This document shows, piece by piece, positions 1 through 9,762 of a stretch of 64,000 nucleotides of DNA. The translations under genes were made by a program, and so were the position numbers. Numbering within the stretch: position 1 is the stretch's first letter; each line of letters opens with the position of its first letter. This DNA is from Promethearchaeia archaeon. Lineage in GTDB: Archaea; Asgardarchaeota; Lokiarchaeia; Sigyniarchaeales; SOKP01. The stretch is from positions 107,130 to 171,129 of the forward strand of contig JAHQWL010000052.1 of NCBI GenBank assembly GCA_029856155.1, written 5' to 3'. The notes beneath the pieces were generated by a model that saw nothing but the letters and a program-made list of their open reading frames with translations, was not told the origin of the DNA and searched no databases.

Positions 1-1
1 T

Positions 2-346
2 ACTCAATTTGATGATAGATTATGGCATAAATATATAATCTACAGCGATTTAAGAAAAAGGGGATATATTGTCCGTACAGGTTATGGTGATGGAATCGAT
101 TTTCGAGTATATAAGAGAGGAGCTGATTTTGAAAAAGATTCTGCAAAGTTCCTAATATTTCCAGTATTTGAAGGAAATCCAATTGAATTGAGAGATCTGG
201 ATAAGATGTCCAGAGTTGCTATGAGCTCTCGGAAAGATCTGATAGTTGCCACCGTGGATAGGTTAAGTAAACCCATTTACTACAGCGTCAAAAAGTTCCA
301 AATTTTAAATAAGGAAGACAATAACAATATAAATAATGCCAGATAG
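2..346 (+). CDS. endA: tRNA-splicing endonuclease EndA-like, C-terminal part (5' truncated by window)
   Basis: The frame is open from base 2 to the stop at 344-346 (114 residues seen); the start lies outside the window. The visible part matches the C-terminal catalytic domain of archaeal tRNA-intron endonucleases: the DLRKRGYIVRTG strand, DFRVYKRG, and the SRKDLIVATVD strand. This family cuts bulge-helix-bulge introns using a Tyr-His-Lys triad. Tyr (visible residue 37) and Lys (residue 78) are present with the expected spacing of about 41. No histidine occurs anywhere after visible residue 9, so the catalytic His is missing (Asp46/Ser47 sit where it is expected). It may therefore be a structural subunit of a heteromeric enzyme. 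Its end overlaps the next gene by 11 bases, implying co-transcription. Confidence 0.85.
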   Translation, partial: TQFDDRLWHKYIIYSDLRKRGYIVRTGYGDGIDFRVYKRGADFEKDSAKFLIFPVFEGNPIELRDLDKMSRVAMSSRKDLIVATVDRLSKPIYYSVKKFQILNKEDNNNINNAR

Positions 347-1976
347 ATTTGTTTGTGACACATCAATAATTTTGAATGGTCAAATTCTTACCCTAATTGA
401 AGATGGTGAGTTGGGGGAAAAACCAGAAATTTTTATATCAAATATTGTTGTTGCGGAAGTTGAATATAGGACCAATGTTCATAAAGAAATTGGCTTTTTC
501 GGCTTAAGAGTTCTAAAGGAATTAAGAACTCTTCATGATAAAGGCGAAATTATATTACATATTGTAGGTAAACGCCCTTCTAGAGAAGAAATTAAAATGG
601 CTCCAGGGGGGGAATTGGATGCATTGATTAGAGAATATGCAAAAGAGAATAATGCTATTTTAATAACCGCAGATAGAATACAAGGAGATGTCGGAGAATT
701 TGAAGGATTAGAAGTCCTTTTTGCTTGGGAAAAAAAATCAAAGGAAGAACTCTTACCTATATCTTTAAAGATATTAGAATATTTTGATGAGGAAACTATG
801 AGTGTCCATCTCAAACAAAATATACCTCCTTATGCTAAAAAAGGTTCTCCCGGGAGTTGGCGATTACAAAAAATCAGCGATGCACCAATATCAAATAAGT
901 TGATAGAGGATATTGCAATGGAGATTGCTGAAGTGACTAGAGAAGATCAACATTCATTTATTGAGATTGAAAAGGAAGGCGCTGTGGTGGCGCAAATGAG
1001 GGAATTTAGAATAGTTATTACCCGCCCTCCTTTCTCGAAGGATGTTGAAATTACTGCAGTACGACCTCTTGTAAGTTTACAATTATCTGATTATTCAATT
1101 GATAGTAGATTACAAAAAAGATTGCATAAAGCGGAAGGAATACTTGTATCAGGTCCACCAGGAGCGGGAAAATCAACTTTTTCGGCAGCATTAGCAAATT
1201 ACTATTTAAAACAAGAGAAAGTAGTAAAAACGTTAGAAAGTGTTAGAGACTTACAAGTGGAGCCGGAAATAACTCAATATACTAAACTAGAAGGCAACCT
1301 TGAGAATTCTGCAGATATTCTTTTACTTGTAAGACCCGATTTTACTATATTTGATGAAGTTAGAACAACAAAAGATTTCCAAATTTATTCCGACTTTCGC
1401 TTATCAGGAGTAGGGATGGTTGGTGTAGTTCATTCATCTTCAGCAATAGATGCGGTTCAAAGATTTATTGGTCGAATAGAGCTTGGCATGCTTCCATCAA
1501 TTATAGATACAATAATTTTCATTGAAGGTGGAGATATTTCAACAGTTTTTGTATTAAAAATGACTGTCAAAGTACCTTATGGTTTCAGAGATAAAGATTT
1601 AGCTAGACCTGTAGTAGAAGTAAGAAATTTTAAAAACGATCGCTTAGAATTTGAGATTTATAATTTTGGAAATGATGTGGTTGTAAATCCCATAAAAGAG
1701 AAATATACTTCAAGAGAAAGAGGAATTCCCTCAAGTCGAATGAAAAAAGATAAAAGAATCGATTTGGATATCGATGTTAAAAAACAAAAAATAATACTTA
1801 GAGCTAATCCTGAATATGCAAGCCAAAATATCGAAATTTATGCTAACAATCAACAGATTTTTACAGGCTCTTTAAGCCGTAATAGTGATATATCTCTTTC
1901 ATTATCAAACAAAGAGGGAAAAAAAATATTTAAAGAATTAAATAATGGGAAAGAAATTTATGCTAAAATAAAATAG
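336..1976 (+). CDS. PIN domain - ATPase - KH domain protein (PINA/PilT-like)
   Basis: 546 residues. The N-terminus (about 1-135) is a PIN nuclease-like domain (VCDTSIILNG with an early Asp; later ITADRIQGD). A PilT/GspE-type ATPase core follows, with Walker A GPPGAGKST at about 273-281 and a Walker-B-like IFDEVR near 348. The last 100 residues look like a KH-type RNA-binding domain (basic, GIPSSRMKKDKRIDLDI). The architecture matches the archaeal PINA family, for which Holliday-junction unwinding has been described in Sulfolobus; a role in RNA processing is also possible. It starts inside the tRNA endonuclease gene, so the two are probably translated together. The ATG start is right at the family N-terminus. 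Confidence 0.88.
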   Translation: MPDRFVCDTSIILNGQILTLIEDGELGEKPEIFISNIVVAEVEYRTNVHKEIGFFGLRVLKELRTLHDKGEIILHIVGKRPSREEIKMAPGGELDALIREYAKENNAILITADRIQGDVGEFEGLEVLFAWEKKSKEELLPISLKILEYFDEETMSVHLKQNIPPYAKKGSPGSWRLQKISDAPISNKLIEDIAMEIAEVTREDQHSFIEIEKEGAVVAQMREFRIVITRPPFSKDVEITAVRPLVSLQLSDYSIDSRLQKRLHKAEGILVSGPPGAGKSTFSAALANYYLKQEKVVKTLESVRDLQVEPEITQYTKLEGNLENSADILLLVRPDFTIFDEVRTTKDFQIYSDFRLSGVGMVGVVHSSSAIDAVQRFIGRIELGMLPSIIDTIIFIEGGDISTVFVLKMTVKVPYGFRDKDLARPVVEVRNFKNDRLEFEIYNFGNDVVVNPIKEKYTSRERGIPSSRMKKDKRIDLDIDVKKQKIILRANPEYASQNIEIYANNQQIFTGSLSRNSDISLSLSNKEGKKIFKELNNGKEIYAKIK

Positions 1977-1992
1977 TTCTATTTTAATGAAA

Positions 1993-2826
1993 TTAGGATT
2001 CAATCATACCTGACTTCTTCAATAATATTAACCCATCTAAAGTCCATATTGGTCTCCACCAAGGTAAATCCTGATAGATTATTTTTAGACCACCATCGTC
2101 TTTAAGACCATTAAAAAAATTATCTGCTTCATTTTCTACCACTTCTTTATCCACATTATAGAGAGCATGATACCAATGTCGACCAAATAATGGATAATGT
2201 TCTTTATTTTTTTTTAAAATACTCGGTATTTGGTCGATAATATGTTGTAACATCTTTTTTTCCTCTTTGTTTTCTCCTAAATATTTCAAATACATAAAAT
2301 AAGGATAATCATAAATTTGGATTTCCTCAGGAATTTGAGTTTTTGCATAAAAGGTTCTTACTATAGAAAAGAAGTTTTTATCTTCAAACCCAAATTTCTT
2401 TAAAAACGCTGCAGCAGCAAAAATTCTTATATGATCAGAGTTTTTCCACCAAGGTTGATAGGGATAATCTTCAAGGTTTTCTGGGGGGTGATCTATATAC
2501 CCTTCACTGTTTTGTGAATTAACAACCCATTTAGCTATGTTAGGAACAATATCATTATTAGAAATTTCTAATATATCTAAAATATAAAGAGCAGTTTCAG
2601 CACCTATTGCAGTACTAGCTGGACATAGCAGATCTGGTTCAATACCATTACCAAATCCACCATCAGAATTTTGATATGCAACTAATGCTTTAATTACATT
2701 CTCTTTCTTATCATTTTCAAAGAAGTATGAAAATAATTTTCTTTCAAGAAGTCTTCCATTTTTAAAAATAAACTCTTTTATCTTTTTAATCTGATTTTCA
2801 TCAAAAGTTCTCATTAAAAATACCAA
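1993..2826 (-). CDS. Prenyltransferase/terpenoid-cyclase-fold (alpha/alpha barrel) protein, cytosolic
   Basis: 277 residues, no signal peptide or membrane segment. It contains QNSDGGFGNGIEP near the N-terminus and a second QNSEGYID repeat, the QxxDGGFG-type motif of the alpha/alpha-toroid fold shared by protein prenyltransferase beta subunits and squalene cyclases. The DDGGLKI motif near the C-terminus may be a third repeat. I see no clear zinc-ligand set or DxDD cyclase motif, so no catalytic activity can be assigned. It faces the PIN-ATPase gene tail to tail and lies 39 bases beyond the sirtuin gene on the same strand. Confidence 0.7.
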   Translation of the reverse strand: MVFLMRTFDENQIKKIKEFIFKNGRLLERKLFSYFFENDKKENVIKALVAYQNSDGGFGNGIEPDLLCPASTAIGAETALYILDILEISNNDIVPNIAKWVVNSQNSEGYIDHPPENLEDYPYQPWWKNSDHIRIFAAAAFLKKFGFEDKNFFSIVRTFYAKTQIPEEIQIYDYPYFMYLKYLGENKEEKKMLQHIIDQIPSILKKNKEHYPLFGRHWYHALYNVDKEVVENEADNFFNGLKDDGGLKIIYQDLPWWRPIWTLDGLILLKKSGMIES

Positions 2827-2865
2827 ATCATATAAATAAAAAATTTAAAACAGACTAATTAATTT

Positions 2866-3630
2866 TTAATTTTTATTTACAATTTGTTTTACCTTTTCCA
2901 TTATTGGAGGAAGAACATCCTCAATTAAATTATCAAATCTAATATCTGCTACATCATCATAGGGTGTATCACCCTTATTTAAAAGGATTAATTTAGCACC
3001 ATATTCTTTCGCATAGCCCGGCATATTTGCTGCGGGTGTAACTACTAATGATGATCCAATAACAAAAAATACATCGGAATTTTGAGAGCGTTGTATAGAT
3101 TCTTCAAGTTCATCATAGGGTAATGGATCACCGAAATTTACAATACTTGAAATTATTCTTCCCTCACAGAAAGGACATGTTGGCTGACCTTCTCGAACTG
3201 GATGTGTTCTATATCCTGAACCCCATATATTTTTGTCCCAACCCGCTTCTTCGAATAACATTTTTTTATTACATGATAAACATTTCATGAAATATAAATT
3301 TCCGTGAAGTTCACTAAGCATATCAAAGGGAATTCCAGATTTAGCATGTAATCCATCTACGTTTTGGGAAATTAAATAGTTTAACTTTTCCATTTCCATC
3401 AACTCCACAATTGCGTAATGATTAGGATTAGGTTTCACTTGATCCCAAGGAGGGCTCTTTGGAGGAGAAAGTCCTTTATCCCGTCTAGTCCAAACGCCAT
3501 CTGGGCCTCTATAATCAGGTAATCCGCTCCCAGTAGAAATTCCCGCACCAGTAAAAATTACTAATCGTTCTGATTCAGCTATCCATTTAGCAGCTAAATC
3601 AATTTTTTCTTCAAAATCCATAAAAAACAT
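2866..3630 (-). CDS. NAD-dependent protein deacylase, Sir2 family (SIRT6-like)
   Basis: 254 residues. NAD-binding GAGIS at 28-32, RGPDGVWT at 41-48, QNVDGLH at 89-95, catalytic His109 in ELHGN, and a zinc site of CxxC pairs (Cys117/120 and Cys152/155). GSSLVVTPAANMP follows near 190. The enzyme removes acyl groups from lysine using NAD. The GVWT, DKGLSPP, ELHGNLYF and DPLPYDEL segments look closer to the eukaryotic SIRT6/7 class than to the short CobB type. The first codon could be Met1 or Met4; neither has a clear ribosome-binding site. Confidence 0.92.
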   Translation of the reverse strand: MFFMDFEEKIDLAAKWIAESERLVIFTGAGISTGSGLPDYRGPDGVWTRRDKGLSPPKSPPWDQVKPNPNHYAIVELMEMEKLNYLISQNVDGLHAKSGIPFDMLSELHGNLYFMKCLSCNKKMLFEEAGWDKNIWGSGYRTHPVREGQPTCPFCEGRIISSIVNFGDPLPYDELEESIQRSQNSDVFFVIGSSLVVTPAANMPGYAKEYGAKLILLNKGDTPYDDVADIRFDNLIEDVLPPIMEKVKQIVNKN

Positions 3631-3665
3631 AAAAATTATAGACTTTAAAAAGATTTTTGTAATAC

Positions 3666-4925
3666 TTATTTAATATCGCTTAAATTCACACCTTTAGTTT
3701 CCTTTAAAAATACTAGAACTAAGAAAAAGACACCAATGAATAATAAACTAAAGATGAAAAAAGATAGTGCTAATCCTTGAGTGAATGTAATTATGCTACT
3801 TAATATAAGTCCGACTGTTATACCAACTGAACTTGTTAATGTTTTTAATCCCACTCCAGTCCCTCTTGATTGAGTAGGTATAATTTCTAATGCCATGATA
3901 CTAATTAAAATACGAAGTCCCCAATATGATAAATTTGCTAATCCTGCTCCAATCATAACCATTGTTAAAGCACCTTCTGAAAAATTGACTCCAAGAACAA
4001 TAATAAATATGGAGATAGGAAATAGAATAGAATAGAGATAGCATAAAGGTCTTCTTCCAATTCTATCAGCAGTTACTCCAGTAATAAAATATCCTATTAT
4101 AGATGAAATTCCCATCACCCAGACAACTGTATCAACATCTTCCTTAGTAAAATTATCTGATAAAAAATCCTCTCCCACTAAAATGAAGAGATTATTCAGA
4201 CCTATTATCAAACTTATAATAAGAATTACGATAAATTCCTTTCTTCTAGAAGATTTAAAGATTTTCTTTATATTTTCTTTAAACATTTTTGGTTTTTGTG
4301 TTAATAAGGAAATATCTTCCTTTATTTCTAGATATTTTGAAGTTTCTTTAAAAGTAAAGAAGATGATTATGCTTAATGGAATCCCTAATAATATTGCGAA
4401 ATACGTCATACCTCTCCAATTTATAATAATATCATGAAATGCAGGTATTAATAAAGCCCCCACAACTCCTCCAATCAGAACTAAGTTAGTATAAAAAGCT
4501 CTTTTATCAGAAGGGCTCTCTTCATTAATATATATTACCCATATATCTGAATTGAAGAAAAAATACAATAAAAACAAAAAACCAGTATACATTATTATAT
4601 TAGTCGAGAAATTAATTAGTAAGGAAGCTATTCCCATTCCAAAAACCGTGAAAGCTAAGAGGTACTTTCTGCCTACCCTATCAGCTAGATATTGATTTAG
4701 AAATACAAAATACATACCCAAAGTTCCTATAGCTACAAAAATTTGAAAAAGTGAGATTGCTGCATTCGAGGATAAATCTGGAAAAAATTCTGCTGAAATA
4801 TCGGAAACTACAACATTTAGATTATTTGTTGTATACGTATCAAGTATTTCAACAAATATTAAGATAAAAATCATATATTTAAAATAGGAGAAAAACTGTC
4901 TGCTTCCTTTTTTATTATCACTCAT
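3666..4925 (-). CDS. Major facilitator superfamily transporter
   Basis: 419 residues with about 12 hydrophobic membrane segments. Both halves carry the MFS motif A between the second and third helices: DRVGRKYLLA in the N-half and DRIGRRPLCY in the C-half. Several helices are Gly/Ser/Ile rich and the C-terminal loop ends with LKETKGVNL, a pattern common in the sugar/organic-acid porter branch. The substrate cannot be read from sequence. It sits alone on the minus strand, 35 bases beyond the sirtuin gene start. Confidence 0.9.
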   Translation of the reverse strand: MSDNKKGSRQFFSYFKYMIFILIFVEILDTYTTNNLNVVVSDISAEFFPDLSSNAAISLFQIFVAIGTLGMYFVFLNQYLADRVGRKYLLAFTVFGMGIASLLINFSTNIIMYTGFLFLLYFFFNSDIWVIYINEESPSDKRAFYTNLVLIGGVVGALLIPAFHDIIINWRGMTYFAILLGIPLSIIIFFTFKETSKYLEIKEDISLLTQKPKMFKENIKKIFKSSRRKEFIVILIISLIIGLNNLFILVGEDFLSDNFTKEDVDTVVWVMGISSIIGYFITGVTADRIGRRPLCYLYSILFPISIFIIVLGVNFSEGALTMVMIGAGLANLSYWGLRILISIMALEIIPTQSRGTGVGLKTLTSSVGITVGLILSSIITFTQGLALSFFIFSLLFIGVFFLVLVFLKETKGVNLSDIK

Positions 4926-5129
4926 GTTAATATTTTTCTACTGTAAAATATTAAAATCTTTTTCTTTTGATACTAAAAAAAAGAGTATTTTATATAGATT
5001 TTTTTAAAGGATTGATCGATAGAGATTGTATTTAAATAAATTGAGCAGTTAATATAACGCCTTATAAATTTTTGTTTTAATTAAAGTTTAAATAAAACTT
5101 ATTTGATATTTTAATTGGTATAACAGAGG

Positions 5130-5534
5130 TTGAGGATTATTTTATCATATACTATTAATTTTGATATGGAAGCTTTAAAGCATACTGAAGAAGATTATGA
5201 AAATATTGAATGTACGGTATATCAATCCAAATTTATTGATGAAATATCCACATTTTTATATCTTATTATAAAAATTCCTAAATCTGCTATTAGAGGTATC
5301 GTTTGGAATGCATTAAGAGATTGGCAATTAAAGAATAATAAAACTATAGCTAAAATAGCAGAAATGCCAATTGGGATAAGATTAAATGCCGTTAAGGAGA
5401 TATTTTACTTTGGGAGAACTATTTTAAAAAGAATGTTAAATGATCCCAAAGCTAAAAGTGAGATTATTATTGACATCGCATTTGAAAAAGCGTTTAAATA
5501 TTACCTTAATTACTTAAATAAAAGTTGTTCTTAA
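5130..5534 (+). CDS. Hypothetical protein, about 130 residues
   Basis: A single-domain protein I do not recognise: mixed helical, moderately hydrophobic middle (FLYLIIKIPKSAI) and basic C-half, no cysteine pairs, no signal peptide. Three starts are possible: TTG at 5130, which abuts AGAGG; ATT at 5136, which has AGAGGT five bases upstream; and ATG at 5166, which has no ribosome-binding site. The ATT option would fit the same unusual start seen at other genes in this window. It stands alone between divergent and convergent neighbours. Confidence 0.6.
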   Translation: MRIILSYTINFDMEALKHTEEDYENIECTVYQSKFIDEISTFLYLIIKIPKSAIRGIVWNALRDWQLKNNKTIAKIAEMPIGIRLNAVKEIFYFGRTILKRMLNDPKAKSEIIIDIAFEKAFKYYLNYLNKSCS

Positions 5535-5568
5535 ACACTTACAGGCAAAAAATAAATAATAGATAACT

Positions 5569-6315
5569 TTAATTTGAAAAGTAGCTTTTTTTACTGTTTT
5601 TTATATCTAATAAATTTATTAGAATTTCGAAATTTCTTTCAAGGTTATAATACTTTATCATCTCAAAAGGTTCATCAATATTATTCAGAGTTCTTAGGTC
5701 GTGAGAATCACATCCAATTGCAACAAGAATTTCATATTCCCTTAATTTTTCAAAAAATCGTTCATATTTAGGAGAATAAAACGAAGGATAATGTGAGTTA
5801 AATTCAAAATAGATATTATGCTTTTTGAGAAATAACATTAATGTATCAAGGTTTCCCATAATGAAATAAGAAGGATCGAAATGTGCTAACCCTAAAATTG
5901 GAGATTTATCTAAATAGGTTAATTTCCAATAATAAATTAAATTTTCAATAAAAGCAATTGACTCCGGACTTTGAAGATATTCAAATAGAATCAGATCAAA
6001 TTCATCTGCCTGGAGATAAGTTTTTATAAATTGCTCAGAGCTAGCAAGATCTACTTCAATTCCTTTTAGAAGAGTTAATTGATCATTATGTTCCGATAAA
6101 TATTCCTGAATATTTGAAATTTCTTCTAAATATGTCGCAATAATTTCAGAGTTCTTCAAAGTAGATACCCACGCTTTCCAAGAGTTAGTAAAATGATCAG
6201 TTATAGCAATGTAATCTAATTCTAGTTCAAGCGCTTTTTCTACAATTTGTGTTATTGTTTGTTTTCCATCAGAATAATTTGAATGAATGTGTAGATTTAT
6301 TTTTGGAAACGGCAT
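5569..6315 (-). CDS. PHP-domain phosphoesterase
   Basis: 248 residues. The N-terminus has the PHP metal motifs HIHSNYSDG (residues about 8-16) and AITDHF (about 37-42). A central LKGIEVDL supplies the metal-binding Glu, with GLAHFDP and IGCDSHD further on. PHP proteins are metal-dependent phosphoesterases such as histidinol-phosphate phosphatase, and many are of unknown substrate. The length fits a stand-alone PHP enzyme. No histidine-biosynthesis gene is nearby, so the substrate is open. Confidence 0.85.
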   Translation of the reverse strand: MPFPKINLHIHSNYSDGKQTITQIVEKALELELDYIAITDHFTNSWKAWVSTLKNSEIIATYLEEISNIQEYLSEHNDQLTLLKGIEVDLASSEQFIKTYLQADEFDLILFEYLQSPESIAFIENLIYYWKLTYLDKSPILGLAHFDPSYFIMGNLDTLMLFLKKHNIYFEFNSHYPSFYSPKYERFFEKLREYEILVAIGCDSHDLRTLNNIDEPFEMIKYYNLERNFEILINLLDIKNSKKSYFSN

Positions 6316-6360
6316 TTTCTAAATTGATATCTTTTATAATAAAAGGAACAATAAAATCTT

Positions 6361-8244
6361 TTAAATACCTAAGTTTTTTGTTTCCTTATTTATATATAAA
6401 CTAAAAGGGCCACTAAACAATAAAATTATGCCAAGAAATATCAAAAAAACTAGAAATAAATATTCTCCTGTTGCAGTAGTACCAAAACTAATACTCTCTA
6501 TTGAAATTATCTCAAATGTAAATAATGAGATTAATGCAAAAATGAAAATTGCAGAAATTATTTGGAGTGCGCCTATAATTATATTCGCATAATAAATAGA
6601 TTTTGCCTTAGTTTTCTTTAGCTCAATGATTCGTCCAATTCCAATATCTATAGCTACTTCATCTTTATTAATCCTTTTTATAAAAAAATATACTAATTCT
6701 TTTAGTGGAATCACATCAAAGAAAATAGTCCCAATGATGAATACACATATAATTATCAAAATTCGTAATAAAATAAATGTAAAAATAGAAGGGATTCCAG
6801 GTATTGGTGAGGTCAGAACACACAAATTGTTTAATACCCAGATGAATAGTCCAACTAAAATTAGAGCAAAAGATTTTAATCCAGCGAGTGTTAATATAAG
6901 GGAATGACGGTCTGCAATTGTGAGTAAATAGTATGCTACTCCAATACTTAAAATAATTAAACCTGAGAAGATAGCTCTCGGTTCTAAGAATAAAGCAAGG
7001 ATAATACAGATTGACATAACCATGTATGGTAAATAAGGATAAAATGGCGCTTTAAAAGGTCTATCAAGTTCCTTTCTCTTACGTCGTAGATTAACTGCTG
7101 CAAAGTTTATAAATGCTAATCCTATGAAATAAATAAATGTAGTAATGTTTGCAGTAAATCCAATATTAGCAAACATTAAAGCTAATATAGTAAATGAAAT
7201 TGTAATTAAAGTTGTGAGGATTAAAATATAAGTTTGTACATTTGTTTTTTTATTTACTTTTAAAAATTTCTGCGATACATAATGATCTCTAGCAAGAGCA
7301 TTAAAGATTGCTGTCGCAGAACCTAAAGCCGCATTCATTGCAATAAACGTTGAAATTATAGCGGCAAAACCCATTAGTATATATCCCGGAAAACTCATTA
7401 TATCACCTAATATTAATGCTAATAAAATAGAGGATTCACCTAACTTTGATTGTTGAATTCCAAGATTAATAAGTACAGTAAAAGTGGTTAGTAGATATAC
7501 ACTTAAAGTTATCGTAATTGCTAGAATATTAACTTTAGGAATATTTCTTGAGGGATTTTTTAAATCTGCATTTAAGAAGGCCAAATTGGAGGTAATGGTT
7601 GTAAAAAAAATGAAAGTAGATGCAAAAACAAAAATAATCTTAAAGAAATCTAAATCTGAGTTTAAAAAACTTGGATTATAACTTGGTAAATTAGTATTTG
7701 GCGCAATAATTAAACCTACAAAAATAAATATACCAAATATTATCAATTGAAATATTGTCAAAGTAATTAAGGTTCTTAGTGCTATTTTATGGGTTCTGAA
7801 TACTGCAATTGCAATGAACAATATTGATATAACTGCAATTAAAAGAATAAAGGGCGTATAAAATGGTAAATTAAAAAACTCTTGAATAACAATTGCCAAA
7901 GCTTGGGCTGAGAATGAAAAGGATGCTATATTAGCAATCCATAAAAAAAAGCCAATTATAAAAGCAAGAAATCCTCCTAATGCTTCTTTACTGAAATTAT
8001 AAGCACCACCAGAAATCGGCAAACTAGTTGATAGTTCACTATAATTTAAAGCAGTGAAAAATATCAAAATTCCTCCAAGAGATAGACTAATTAGTACGCC
8101 TACGCCTGAACCAGCATCACTTATTGCTGATCCTAATAAGATAAATATTGACCCTCCAATTCCACAACCAATTCCATATAAAACACCTACCCATAATCCT
8201 ACTGTTCGTGCAGGATGAATTTGTTTTTGCTCTTTTTCGGTCAA
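6361..8244 (-). CDS. APC-superfamily amino acid/polyamine permease
   Basis: 627 residues. The first membrane helix carries GIGCGIGGSIFILLG, the unwound Gly-rich substrate site typical of APC transporters, followed by ELSTSLPISGGAYNF, also typical. About 12 core helices are followed by extra hydrophobic segments and a short cytosolic stretch (IGRIIELKKTKAKSIYY), so it is longer than the usual 450-500 residues. The substrate is probably an amino acid or amine. A 64-base gap separates its start from the coiled-coil gene upstream on the same strand. Confidence 0.9.
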   Translation of the reverse strand: MTEKEQKQIHPARTVGLWVGVLYGIGCGIGGSIFILLGSAISDAGSGVGVLISLSLGGILIFFTALNYSELSTSLPISGGAYNFSKEALGGFLAFIIGFFLWIANIASFSFSAQALAIVIQEFFNLPFYTPFILLIAVISILFIAIAVFRTHKIALRTLITLTIFQLIIFGIFIFVGLIIAPNTNLPSYNPSFLNSDLDFFKIIFVFASTFIFFTTITSNLAFLNADLKNPSRNIPKVNILAITITLSVYLLTTFTVLINLGIQQSKLGESSILLALILGDIMSFPGYILMGFAAIISTFIAMNAALGSATAIFNALARDHYVSQKFLKVNKKTNVQTYILILTTLITISFTILALMFANIGFTANITTFIYFIGLAFINFAAVNLRRKRKELDRPFKAPFYPYLPYMVMSICIILALFLEPRAIFSGLIILSIGVAYYLLTIADRHSLILTLAGLKSFALILVGLFIWVLNNLCVLTSPIPGIPSIFTFILLRILIIICVFIIGTIFFDVIPLKELVYFFIKRINKDEVAIDIGIGRIIELKKTKAKSIYYANIIIGALQIISAIFIFALISLFTFEIISIESISFGTTATGEYLFLVFLIFLGIILLFSGPFSLYINKETKNLGI

Positions 8245-8307
8245 ATTTATCGCATTTAATTAATTTACAGCTAAAAAATTAATATTTTATTGAAAGAATT
8301 AAACATA

Positions 8308-9762
8308 TTACGATTTTTCTAAATGGAATATACCTGAAATAATCGATAATACAGCACCAATTAATAAGAATAAACCCATTAAAAAGATACTTAAATCTCC
8401 TAAATCAATGAAATTGTAAAATACGCCCATTGAGATGATTATAAAAAAAACACCCATACCAATTAAGATTCCTCCAAAAAATTTAGAAGCACGATAGATA
8501 GCTGATAATACTTCTAATCTATGAATTCGGCTTTCCTTATCTCTAATTTCTTTCTCTTGACTTTCTAATTCTATTTTCAATTTTTGCAAGATTGTTCTAG
8601 AATCATTGGTACTGTTTTCAATTGCTTCTTTTGCTTTATTTAATTTCTCATGATCGGTTTCCAGACGTTTTAATTTTTCTGTTAATGCTTCTAAGCGCTT
8701 TTCTCGTTCAATATATTCTGTATTTGATGTTTCAATGTCTTTTTTTAATTCAGCTACCCGTTTTTCATTTGCTTCGATTAAATTTTCCTTTGAAATGATT
8801 TGTTCAATCAAAGAATTGGCTGAGCCATTAAGTTCCTGTATACGAGATTCAATCTCTATCATTTGTTGTTGTTTATCAGCTAACTGTATTTTATATTTAG
8901 CAAGAAGTTCCTCATATGTTTCTCTTTGTTTTTCCATTTCAGGAAAACCCTCTTTGTATTCTTCTAGCCTTGATTCAATTTCTTTAATTCTTCTTTCTTT
9001 TTTATCAATTTGTTCAGTAAGCAGATTTTTTTCTTCTTCTTTTGCTTCAATTTCTGAATTTGAATGTTCTAATTCAATTTTATTCTTGCTAATAGAGACT
9101 CGCAAAGTCTCATTTTCAGCTCGTTGACTCTTTAATTTCTTTTCTATTGCTTCCGCTTCTTCTCTTTGCTTTTCAAGTAACTCTTCGCTCGTTTGGATCT
9201 CTTGATTCATTTTAGATAATTTAGTGCGAAGTTCATCTTGAGTAGTAACCTTTTCTTTTATTGAATCTGTAAGTACAATTAAATCTACTTGTCTAGTCTC
9301 GTACTGTTTTACTAATTGTTCATTATTTTTCAAAAGTTCCATGAAATCTTGTTCCAAATTCTCTTTACTTTCTGTAGTAATGCTTAATCTCTCCTCTATA
9401 TTACTCATCTCATCAGTTTTACTATTATATTTTTCCTCAAGCTCTTTTATTGTTTCTTCTATCGCATTAAGATATTCTTCTTTATCATCTATCTTTTTAT
9501 TAAGAGAATTTAGTTTTTCTTGAGCTTGTTTTATTTCTTCGCTAACTTCTTCGATAGCTTTCTTCTCAATCTCTTTTTCTTCTACTGCTTCTCCATTTGT
9601 TATGGTCCCTGATATATCTTCAATACTATTTTCGAATGTTCTTAGTTTTTTATCTATCATATCTCTTGAGTTTTTAGCTTTAGATAAAAATTCCTTATCA
9701 ACTCTGTCCGTTTCCTTTTCCGACTTACTTTCCTTTTCTTCTCCGTTAAATTCGTCTGTCAT
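8308..9762 (-). CDS. Long coiled-coil protein with C-terminal membrane anchor
   Basis: 484 residues. Residues about 10-415 are almost uninterrupted coiled coil, rich in Glu, Lys and Ser with heptad Leu/Ile. Two membrane helices follow near 425-445 and 455-475 (ILIGMGVFFIIISMGVFY, then FLMGLFLLIGAVLSII), with the tail ending a few residues later. This predicts a rod projecting from the membrane into the cytosol. I know no named family. Such proteins could tether or organise membranes or cytoskeleton, but that is inference. Confidence 0.8.
   Translation of the reverse strand: MTDEFNGEEKESKSEKETDRVDKEFLSKAKNSRDMIDKKLRTFENSIEDISGTITNGEAVEEKEIEKKAIEEVSEEIKQAQEKLNSLNKKIDDKEEYLNAIEETIKELEEKYNSKTDEMSNIEERLSITTESKENLEQDFMELLKNNEQLVKQYETRQVDLIVLTDSIKEKVTTQDELRTKLSKMNQEIQTSEELLEKQREEAEAIEKKLKSQRAENETLRVSISKNKIELEHSNSEIEAKEEEKNLLTEQIDKKERRIKEIESRLEEYKEGFPEMEKQRETYEELLAKYKIQLADKQQQMIEIESRIQELNGSANSLIEQIISKENLIEANEKRVAELKKDIETSNTEYIEREKRLEALTEKLKRLETDHEKLNKAKEAIENSTNDSRTILQKLKIELESQEKEIRDKESRIHRLEVLSAIYRASKFFGGILIGMGVFFIIISMGVFYNFIDLGDLSIFLMGLFLLIGAVLSIISGIFHLEKS

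Noticed and set aside
8735..9127. Plus-strand readings opposite the coiled-coil gene
   Set aside because: Ser/Phe/Leu-rich complements of a Glu/Lys-rich coiled coil; typical antisense shadows.
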